Below, in pieces: positions 51,903 through 63,900 of a stretch of DNA of 64,000 bases (positions are counted from its first letter, which is position 1; every line of letters begins with the position of its first letter). Made by a program: the position numbers and the translations under genes. The stretch comes from Clostridia bacterium (GTDB lineage: Bacteria > Bacillota > Clostridia > Acetivibrionales > DSM-2933): positions 25,844-89,843 of the forward strand of contig JAOABQ010000067.1 of NCBI GenBank assembly GCA_026418275.1, read 5' to 3'. Below the pieces are notes generated by a model, which made no database searches, was not told the origin of the DNA, and was given only the letters and a program-made list of their open reading frames with translations.

Positions 51903-54900
51903 ATGCAACGAAGTAAGAAACTGTTATCTTTTGTAGTCGCTTTGATCTTTTTCACCCAAACCTTTTATGCATCAGGGATACCGAATATCCCGGGACAGAC
52001 GGATTCGTATGTGAATACACAGAAGAATACGGCAGTAGAGACTGAAAAGGTAAGTCCGGTGGTGGAAGAAAGCAGTGATACGCCTGAACCGACAAAGCAG
52101 GCAGTCAGTACACCGATACCAACGGGAACTGCCGTTACTGCCTCAGTACCTGTTAGTACTGCCGTAAACGGTGAGAAAGAAGGTAAAGACAAAGTAGAAG
52201 ACAAGGACAAAGAGAAAGAGAAAGAAGTTAATTTGAAAGCGAAAAAGCCAGGTGCAAAAAAATCGGTTATTGTGAAGTACAAAAACCTGGAGCAAGCTCA
52301 AAGCATTAAGAAAAAGTTCCTTTCCAAAAAGGAAGGCAGAAAGCTTCAAGTAAAGTACACCAGCAAAAAAATGAGGATGGAAGCACTTGAGGTTTCGGAT
52401 GACAGTGATTTGGAAAGCTTGATTGCTGAGCTGAAGGAAGATTCCAACGTGGAATATGTTCAACAGGATTTTCCGCTGGAAGCCTTTCTTGTACCACAGG
52501 ACCCCCGGTTTAACGAGCAATGGGGATTATCTAACAGCGGCCAGACCGTTGGAGGACAAGCAGGTATATTGGGAATGGATATCGATGCGGTCCATGCTTG
52601 GGATGCAACAACCGGCGAGGAGCAGGTATTGGTTGCTGTGGTTGACACCGGAGTAGATGTAAACCACGAGGACCTTAAAGAAAACATATTTGCCAATATA
52701 AAGGAAACTTCCAATGGATTGGACGATGATGGCAACGGATACATAGATGACATTCAGGGATGGGACTTTGCAAACAATGACAATAGTGTATACGATTCCT
52801 CCACCCAGGATTTGCACGGGACCCATGTGGCGGGAATTATCGCTGGGAGGGCAAACAGTAAGGGGATATCGGGAGTTGCCCCTAATGTAAAAATACTTCC
52901 CTTAAAGTTTATTAACGGAAGTCAAGGATATACCTCGGACGCGGTCCGTGCTGTCGAATATGCTTCTTCTATGGGGGCAAGCATCATCAACTGCAGTTGG
53001 GGTGGCAGCGGATATAATCCAGCCCTAAAGGAAGCTATGGAAAAAAGCGGAGCACTTTTTGTATGTGCGGCAGGAAACAGTGGTACGGATGTCACGTCAA
53101 ATCCGGTTTATCCTGCAAGCTTTGACCTATCCAATGTAATGTCGATCGCAGCAATGGATAACAAAGGCATGCTGGCCCCTTTCTCCAATTATGGAGGGAA
53201 CACGCATATTGCAGCGCCGGGAGCCAATATCTTAAGCACCCTTCCGGGCAATCAATACGGTATTTTAAGCGGTACCTCCATGGCAGCACCTTTTGCTTCG
53301 GGTGTTGCAGCCCTTGTAAAGAGCCGGGATGAAGCGCTTGACAGTAACGGGATTAAGACGAGAATCATGAACACCTCGGTGAAAGCATTCAATCTTACAG
53401 GAAAAGTAGTGTCTTCTGGAAGACTTCATGCTCTTAATGCGGTGTTAAATAAATTACCTTCCGAAGACAATGAAATACCGAAGGATGAGGCTGAGGAAGC
53501 CAAAGTAAAAGGAGTAAGTCCGGTTTTCAATCCTTCCTTGGAAGGCAATCATAAAACCCAAAAACCCCTTGTGAACACTGACAACCTTTTTATAGACGGA
53601 TTAATCAAATCCGAAGCGGTAAAAGTACAGTCAAGTGGAAATGGGATTGAAAACCTAAGTGTAAACAAGCTAAAGCAGAAGTTTATTACTTTTACATGGA
53701 CTACCTCTATAAAAACAAGCTCCACAGTCTACTACGGAAACACCGATAAGCTTGGAAAAAGTTATAAAGCAGATGCTTTGACCGACAAGCACCAGGTTAC
53801 CCTCCGATTGGATGATGGGGAGGATATCAATTTTTACAGGATAGAGTCCATATCCGATAAGGGTACTATATTTAAATCGGAAGTACGTTCTGTCAAAGAG
53901 GATATGAATGACCTGGGAGGCAATGCGCCGCAAGGACTGACAGCCGGAACTGGAAACGGAACTGCAGCTTCTTCCCAGGATGTATCCACCCTAAGCTATA
54001 TTATGGATAATGGTGCAAACCATACTTTTGAAACTGCACAGGCCATTCCTGCCGGAACCGTATTTGGTACTATGGTACAAGGTCAAGGAAGCGACTTCTA
54101 TGCGGTAAATTTCGAGGCAGGGAAGACCTACTCCATCAATCTTAAAGGGATGGCACCAGGAGAAGATTATGATTTAAACATTTATAATAGTGCCAGAACA
54201 TCAGTGAGCCGTTCTAGCAATGTAATGAACTATGATGAGAATGTGTCATATACTTGCCAGACTGCAGGCACATACTACATTGTTGTTGAGCCCTATTATG
54301 TACGGACAACCTCAGCCCATCACGATTACCAACTCATGGTATTTCCCAATGACCTGGCACCCGACAGTGATGAGCCCAACGACAGCGTAGGAACGGCAAA
54401 ACAGTTGGCAGAGGATACTGCAAGATACCCAACCCTCAATATCAACACGGATGAGGACTGGTATTTCATTGATACTGCAAAGACTGGAAAGCTGAGTGTG
54501 ACCATGAAAAGCATTCCTCAAGGCTGCGATTATGACATTCAGGTTTATAAGGACGGAAGTATGATCGGCGGATCTTATGTCGGTAGCAATGGAGATGAAA
54601 AGGTGGCTCTCCTCATAAGCTCACCCGGCAAATACTACATCAGGGTTTACTCCTACAGCGGTTCCCATGCATCCGACACCTATGCGCTTAAAGCAGGGGT
54701 GTATACACCGGATTCATACGAAGTAAACGATAATTTATATGAGGTAGCTTCAAGGGGAACACCTTCTATATCAATGGAAGGCAGCATCAGTGCAACCATT
54801 GATAACAGAGAGGATGTAGACGGATTTAAATTTGTACTGGATAAGGACACCAATGTAGGAATCCGGCTTAAAAACATTCCGGCAGGCTGTGACTATGATT

Positions 54901-57900
54901 TGATGCTTTATTCCGCCAATATGACTGAACTAGGGGAGTCATCCAACGGATCAAACACAGACGAAACTATTATCAGGCAGCTTACGGCTGGGACCTACTT
55001 TGTAAAGGTTTATTCCTACAGTGCATATTCCGAAACACAAAGTTACCAGTTGAGTGTAAATGATGAAAATTTGGCAAAGGTTAAAATGGAGCTGGATAAG
55101 ACTACCGCTGCGGTGGGAGAGGTTATTACGGCAACGGTTAAGGTTGAAAACGTTAGCAACTTCGCAGGATATCAGGCCAATATCAAGTATGATCCTCAGG
55201 TAGTTCAACCTGTGGATGATAATCTGATGCCTTATGCAAGTACTACAAAGCCCGGGAATGGGAATATTCTTCTTAATTATTCTCCTATTTCCACTGCAGC
55301 CCACGGGCTTCAAAACGGAATATTGAACTTTGGAAAATCTTATAGCGCCTTAGCGGACTACAGGCTCAGCGGTACACCTGAGAGCAGCGGAATATTGGCG
55401 GTTGTAAAATTCAAGGTTCTAAAAAACAACCGGATTGATATACGGTTTGAGGAAAACAGTACCATGCCCCAGAGTATTTCAGGCGTATACGTGTTTGACT
55501 GGAACGGGAATAGAATTAAGATCGGTTACATGGTACAGCAGCCTCCCGCAGCGAATGAGGGCTTACCTGTAAACACCCAGAGCGTAAACATCAGCAGCGA
55601 TATGCTGGTACAGAATTTTGTTCCCCTTTCAGGGACGGGAAATGTTTCGGGCTATATTTCACCGGATGTCAGTTCTTCAAATCCGGACATAAAGAAGGAT
55701 TTCAAGGTATCCGTTCTAGGAAACGGTATGGTTTATAGTGCAATGACAGATGCCAACGGATACTTTACAATACCCAATATTCCCTCGGCAGAAGGATATA
55801 CCATTGAGATAACAAAAGACAATTACCTGAAGCGGATTATCAATAACGTAACTTTGAGGTCGGGGATTGCCCTTGGTTCTGCATCTGCACCTGTTTCAGT
55901 ATGGGCAGGAGATATGTTGATCAATGGAGAGGCTGACAATGCAGTCAATATGGAAGATATTATGGAGGTGATTAAATACTTCAACACTTCTGCAGGCCAG
56001 TCCGGTTATGTGGCAGGTGCAGACCTCAACAAGGATGGAGCAGTTAATATGAGCGATATTGTCATATTAATCGGACACTTTAACGTGACCCCGGATTATT
56101 ATCCAGTAGTTGAGATCCAGAGTGTTTTGCCAACCGAAGTTTGGGTATCAGAAATAAGGTCGGACAAGTTTACTGTACATTGGACTCCTTTCAGCGGAGC
56201 TGCAGGATATAAGGTATATGTGGACGGTATTCTTAAGAGTTCCTTGGAAGGAGTGACAGAATATACTGTTCAAGGCTTGCAGTCAGGCAATATATATAAG
56301 GTAACTGTGCAAGCAGTTGATGCGCTTGGAAACCCTATAAATGATGCTGCACCAGTTTATGGTGTTTATAGTAAGACCCTTGCACAGAATACTGTATGTG
56401 ATGGAAATTTATTTTTGGAAGGAACGCTGGATTTGAATGGGCATATTTTATCAGTTGCCGGAAGTGTTTTCCATCTGGCTGGGGAGATGAGGATCAACAA
56501 TGGAACGCTGCATATTCAGGGTGATTATAAGATTGAGGCTTTTGGGGGCAGAGCATGCAATAGTGATTTGATCATGACCAAACCTAATGACAGGCTAATA
56601 GTTGAAGGAAGCTTTTTAACAGACAGTACAAGAGACCAAAGTTCTTGCCTTACTGACGGGATTATGGAAATCAGAGGTAACTTTACTCAGAGAAGTAGTG
56701 TCAATAATAATGACAATGCTGAAGAAAAAAACTTTAGTGCATCCGGAAAACACAGAGTCATATTCAATGGCGACAGAAAGCAAACCATTTCATTCGAAGA
56801 TAAGGAATCACGGTTTAATAATCTTGAAATAGCAAATAGTTCAACTTTTGAAGTTGATATCAAGACACCTATATGGATATTTGGGGGTCTTGCAGCTACG
56901 GACCGCACTGTTACAAACAGTAAGAATATAACCTTGTGGGAAAATGCAAAAATAGACGGGGGAAATTGGAAGTGGGACTTAGGTATTATAGGTTACTCCT
57001 CTGAGACAAACTCAAGGTGGGTTTTGCAGCAAGATCAGGTAATAGAGGGCAATTTATATGGGACATGGGGGGCTCTACATTTAAACGGGTACAGACTTAA
57101 AATCGGTAAGGATTTAATATTATCTCGAACCAATATGTCGCCACAGTATATTGATATTAGCAGTGGAGTACTGGAAGTTGGTGGAAACCTTTTGCAAAGA
57201 GGTTGGGGAATTACTTTGAATAAAGGAAGCCTAACGGTAGCAGGCGATTACCGGATTGAAGGAGATGGCGGTGGAAATTCAAAGGGTGGCTTTGCAATGA
57301 CACAAGCGGAAGACCGTGTAACAGTTATGGGGAATTTTGTAACGGACAGTGAAATAGACCACAGGAATTATCTTAAGGCGGGTATTGTAGAAATAAAGGG
57401 GGATTTCACTCAAAGAAGCAGTTCCTATGGTACTCCGCAAGGCGAGGTTAATATGATATATAACTTTGCTCCGTCAGAGGCCTGCAAAGTTATACTTTCA
57501 GGCGAAAAGGTTCAAATGGTAAGCTTTGAAGATCCTTTAAATTCTCCAGATCCAACAAAGCGGGGGTCCGGTTTTAACATTCTGTGCCTCACCAAGCCTA
57601 TAGAGACAGGATACGTTTTTCTACCTGACCAGAATTGGAAAAAGTTAATTGAGGCATACAACAAGTACAAGTTCTTTGATAATTCCGGTACATATTCACC
57701 GACAGGAAACTATTCAGAAAATTATACAGACATGGTAGTTGATGCACCGGGGCTGGATGTGGTATTTGGAAGATTCTACAATTCACAAAGCATCTCCATG
57801 GAAAACATGCTCGGAAAAGGATGGTCCTTCAGTTTTGAGGGAAGTGTAGACGACACGGATAATGCAATTACTGTTATCGTGCCCGGATTAGGTGGACCTA

Positions 57901-60900
57901 AATTTAAAAAAGACAGCACCCTTGCACCGTTAGATTCAAGGAATAAATTGGAGTTGGTTGGCGGAATCTACAAACTTACAACAAAAGACCAAACTGTTTA
58001 TACCTTTAATACAAACAAGAAACTTTCAAAAATCAGCGATAGAAACGGCAATACGTTAACCATATCCTACAATAGTGACGGGAGTATTTCAGGAATCGAC
58101 GATGCTGCAAAGAGGCATTACTTTATCAACTATGCTAGTGACAGCCAGGGTAAAACAATTACAATTACAGACCCTAAGAATAGAACGGTAAGGTATGAAA
58201 TCAAGGATAATAAGCTGGTTAAGGCAACGGATCCTACAGGGAAAAATACCATTTATGAATATGATACCCAAGACCTTTTGAAGACGGTAAAGAACCATCA
58301 GGGTAAAGTTCTGATGACTATTCATTACACAAAAATTGATGATAAATATCTGGTTCTGGATACCACCGATGCGTTGGGTAAAAAAACAACCTATAGCTAT
58401 GATAAGCAAAATATGAATACAACCGTTATTGAAAGTAAAGCAGATACTTCAAACAGTACGGATCAAAGCCGGAAAACTGTTGAGTTTTATGATGGCTCGT
58501 ATCATATTGTGAAAAGGATTGATGCAGCAAACAGGCAAACCCGCATTGATTATTACGATTACAGCAGTGATGGGCAATTACTCAACACAACAATAAACAA
58601 CGAAAGTGATAAATTGAAAATTCATAATAAGTATGGCGAGGAAAAAGAGTTTGTTGACAGCAATGGTAATAAAACAATATTCGAAAGGGATTCCAGAGGA
58701 AATATCACTAAGAAAATCAATCCGGATGGTTCCTTCAAGACCTTTACCTATGACAGCGAGAATAACCTCATAAAAGAAGTTGATGAGGAGAAGAAATGGG
58801 TCTATTATGTATATGAATACGATAGCAGCCATGTGATGAAAAAATTGAAGAAAGTTCAGCCATTTAAGGATGAATTGTTACCTGCTGACTCTGACTATAA
58901 CCCAGGTGCCGCAGATGCTAACGACAGAACGAAATATGCCATTACAGTATATGAATACTATGCTCCATCACTGGTAAACGGTATCGGGGGACTTCTCTGG
59001 AAAGAAACCGACCCTAACGGACATACAAAAATTTATACCTATGACGCATGGGGTAACATCAAAACGATGGAAGATGCGGAGCAAAACAAGACCGAATATC
59101 AAAATAATACCATAGGCTGGAAGGAATCGGAAACGAGTCCGAGAGGATATCATGCCGATTACTGGTATGATAATAACGGAAGGCTCTTGCGGACCGAGCT
59201 CAGAGAATCAGGAATTACAACGAGGACCGTTTATGATATTGAAGGAAGAACGGTTCAAGAAATATCACCAGTACAATATGACCCTGCAAAGGATCAATTG
59301 AATACTAATACTGCACCCGTTGGTCAATATTTGGATGCAACGGTTGGATACAGATATAAATACGATTATCCTTACCAAGTTGATACAAGTAAGTCCGGAA
59401 TGAGTAAGACTGTTACGGACCCTGAAAACAATGGTACAAAGTATGAGTATGACCTGTTTGGCAACTTAAAGTCCGAAACAAACCACGTTGGGGCAATCTA
59501 TGAATATGATTATGATGATATAAACAGGCCGATTAAGCTGTATTTTAGGGAAAATAGCACGGGAGAAAGAGTTCTTTTGGAGGAATACTCCTATCAAGTT
59601 CTTGTTGATAAGTTCATTGGCACAACCATGTTGATGAAAACAAGTAAGACAGTGATAAAGTATTTGAATTCTGTGGATACTGCAACAACAGTTTATACCT
59701 ATGATTACGCCGGTAGGTTAATTGAACTGAAAAAGCCTGATGCAACTGTGGTAAAAAATATTTATAATTCTAATGGTACATTATCCGAATCCATTGACGA
59801 AAAGGGTTATCGAACTTTCTACAGGTATAATTCTCTTAACAGGGTCATAGCAAAGCGAGTGCCGGTTGAAGAAGGGAAAGATAAAGATGGGAACCCCATC
59901 ATAAATTATTCATACAGCGAAACTATATATGACCCGGCTGGAAATAAGGTGGAAGAAAGAGTAAGTGGTGAAATGGCTGAAGGAACAGATGAAAAGCCTT
60001 CAGAAAATAGTTTTATCAAGACAAGGTACGAATACTATAGTAACAATAGTCTTAAGAATATAAAGGACAAAAACGGATTCATAAGAAAGCATTATGAATA
60101 TGATGGAGATGGAAATTTGTCCAAGGAAGTAACCTATGCTAAAGCTAGTGCTGAGGCTAAAAGCTTATCTGACGAAGAGAACTATATTAAAGCGGGCGTT
60201 TGCAATGTAGTTTGGTATGAAAATGACCAAATGGGGAAACCCATCCAAAAAAGTGTATCTGTATTAAAGGGCGATATATACAGCGAGACAAATAATAACT
60301 TTGAAGACAATACCATTATAAAGCTTGTTACAGATTACACCTATGACGGGCTGGGTAATATCGAGTCTGTTAAAACCCCTAATGGAGTAATTACAAGGTA
60401 TACCTACGACAATATGGGAAGGCTTATATGTTCGAGCCAGGATGGAACTAACCCCAATGTAACTGTTGCATCCTCTACAACATACAACTGGGGAGGTAAA
60501 CCTTATACGGTTACCGATGCAAAAGGAAACACCACTAAGTACGAATATGACAAACGGGGATTTAATAGTAAGGTTTTCAAAGGAATTACAGTCATTGGAC
60601 AGATTGATGATGGATTTACAAACACAGGTATTTCCTGGCAAAACTCATACCTTACAGCATACCGTGGAAGCGGTGCATTAATCAGTTCTACGCCAAACGA
60701 TACTGTTGCGTGGACCCCTGATATCCCTGAAACGGGTGATTATAATGTCTATGTTTGGTATGCCAACAGCAGTGACAATACAACCAATGCAAAGTACTCA
60801 ATCACCTATAATGGGGGAATAGCAAGTGTAACCGTTGATCAGACCAAGACTGGCGGGCACTGGAAGATTCTTGGGACATATCGTTTCCTTAAAGGCAAAA

Positions 60901-63900
60901 ACGGAAGTGTAAAGTTAACAGTTGCTTCCGGAAAGACCATTGCGGATTCTGTTATGTTTGAACCGGTAGAACCCAAAGCTGCTATTGATTATTATTATGA
61001 TTTAGCAGGAAGAAAGATTGTAGAAACTTCACCTAAATTCTTTACCAACGGTATGCCGGAAGATTTGCTTTCAAACTATACAAGTTATTCCTATGACAAC
61101 ATGGATAGGATAAAAACCAAGTCCATTGCCGGAAACGAAATGAGAATGGATCCGGTGACCAAGACTTGGAAGCCGCAATTTATAAAAAGAATTGTTAAAA
61201 ACTACGAATACGATGATTATGGAAATATGGTTTTGGAGCAGGATGCATTAGGGTATAAAAACGGGTATGGTACCAAATATGCTTACAACATTGCAGGGAA
61301 ACTGAAAACCGTTTTGGACCCCGAATCAAAGCTAAGAGGGTTAGAATATTCAGTTAAATACGAATATGATGCTTTAGGTAGAAAAGTTGGAGAAATAGAG
61401 CCAAGAAACAGCGGCACTTATATGTATGAAAAGCAAACCCTATACACCCTTGATGATGATGGTAACGTAAAGGTGATACGGAGAAATACGGACACCAATG
61501 ATTTCATAGAGCGTGTGAACTATGATTTTCTTGGTAATATTACCGACAGCACGGATGGTAATAGAAATACTACTTATTATGAATACAATGGATTGGGAAA
61601 AGTAAGAAGGGTGACCCATCCATGGGATTCAACCATACCTCAGTATATACAGTGTTATCAGTATGATGCTGTTGGCAACCTCAAGCTTGATTGGGGCCAA
61701 AATCAACAAGGGGCTATCGGTACACAGCACTTGTATACGTATGATAACCAGGGAAGACAGACAAGTATAAAGGAATCGAAGTCCGGATTTCTTGAAGAAA
61801 TTGAGACCTCCGTTCAATATGATAAAAACGGAAATAAGGTCTATGAGAAAGATGGAAATGGAAATATATCTACCAACCAGTACGATGTGCTCAATAGGCT
61901 GGTTTCCACTTCTATTACTACGCGGGATGTTGATGGGAATAACCCAGTAGAGCATAAGACCACCACTACCTATGACAAGAATGGCAATGTACTTCAAATG
62001 ACTGATTGGCGTGGAAACTTCACCGAAAACATATACGATGACTTTGACAGACTGATACAAAAGAACGATCAGAACGGAAAAGCTGTGCAATATATAGAAT
62101 ATAACGAAAACAGTGCCCAGGAAAAATCCTACGATGCTTTGGGAAATGCTACTTCGTATATGTATGATAGAAACGGAAGACTAACAAAGACTCAGGACCC
62201 TGAGGTTTATATTGATGTAACAAATTCTCCACGTAACCATGTGACAGCCCAGGAATACGACTCTGCAGGAAACGTTTCAAAGAAAACCGATGGAATGGGA
62301 AATAGTACTGAGTATCGTTATGATGCTTTTGACCGTCTGCAGGAGGTTATTAACAATGTTAACGGTACTGTACAGAAGACATTTTATATCTATGACAATA
62401 ACGGAAACATGACAAGCCAGGAAGACCACAGGGGTGTTAAGACTACGATTAAATATAATGCCGCCAATAAAGTAAAGGAAAAATTCAGTAAAGGCGGAGA
62501 AGGTATTCCTGCAAGAACTGAAAGCTATATTTACTATGAAGATGGAAACTTGAGAACTAAGACAGACAAAAGCGGTAAAACTACAAGCTACACATATGAT
62601 TGCCATGGCAGGGTACTTACGGAAGTTACGGGCAGCATTACTAAATCGTATGCTTACGACAATAATGATAATGAGCTCAGAGTAACTGAAACGGTAGTGA
62701 AGGATGGAAAAACTACTACTAAGGTTATTGACAGAAAGTATGATGAACTAAACAGGGTAGTAAGGAAAACAGTTAGTGAAGATGGAAATGCGTCTTTAAC
62801 AACAACATACAAGTATGATATTATAGTAGAGAGTCCATTTAAGGGTACAGCTGAACTAGCTACGGATTCAAAGAATAACAGTACGATAAAGGCATACGAT
62901 GCTGTTGGAAGATTGAGTATTATTGCAAACGACAGCAGTATTAATACTAACAACAAAACAACTTATGAGTACGATCAACGAGGTAACCGCCAGAGTGTAA
63001 CGTATCCGGACGGATCCAAGGAGGTATACAGCTATTATAAGGATAATCTCCTTCAAACATTAATTAACTATAAGAAAACCAGCAACGGGCTGTTGTTAAT
63101 GGACCAATATGACTATAAGTACGATGCTGCCCATAACCAGGTTGAAAAGCGGGAAGTAATCAATGGGGCATCTGAGAGAACGACAGTTTACGGCTATGAT
63201 GAAGTAAACAGGTTAAAAACTGTTACTGAACCAAGCGGCAATGGTAGTAAGGTAACGAGTTATACATATGACAACTCCGGTAACAGGTCTACTGAAACCA
63301 TTGCGGATGTAGACAAGCCACAAGTTGTTAACAGTTATGGCTACAATGACCAGAACAGGATCGTATCCGTAACCTCTACAGCTGACGGGGTTACGACCGA
63401 TGTCACCTACTTCAACTACGACAACAACGGCAACCAAACGTCGGTTTACAAATCAGTGTATACCAATGGAGTATCCGGCCCGTTGACGGTCATCACCACC
63501 AACGTATACGATGAATTGAACCGCCTTACCTCCTCCACAGCCGGAGACAAGACAGCGGTATATACATACAACCCCGATGACTTAAGGGATTCCAAGCTCT
63601 TTGACAGCAGAATAACAAAGTACTATTACGATTACGACAAGGTAGTGCTAGAGGAAGAGTCGTTCGGAACAGAAAAGAAACTGATCCACAACACTTACGG
63701 CACTAACCTGCTGAGCCGTACAATTACAGATATCAGCGCCAATCCGAATCCGGCAAATAACTTGACCATGTACTACATGTACAACGGCCACGGGGATGTT
63801 ACCGCCCTCATCGACACCAATGGTGTACTAAGAGCCACCTACTATTACGATGCATTCGGAAACCCTGTAGATTCGGGCACCAAGTACTACGATGCCAACG

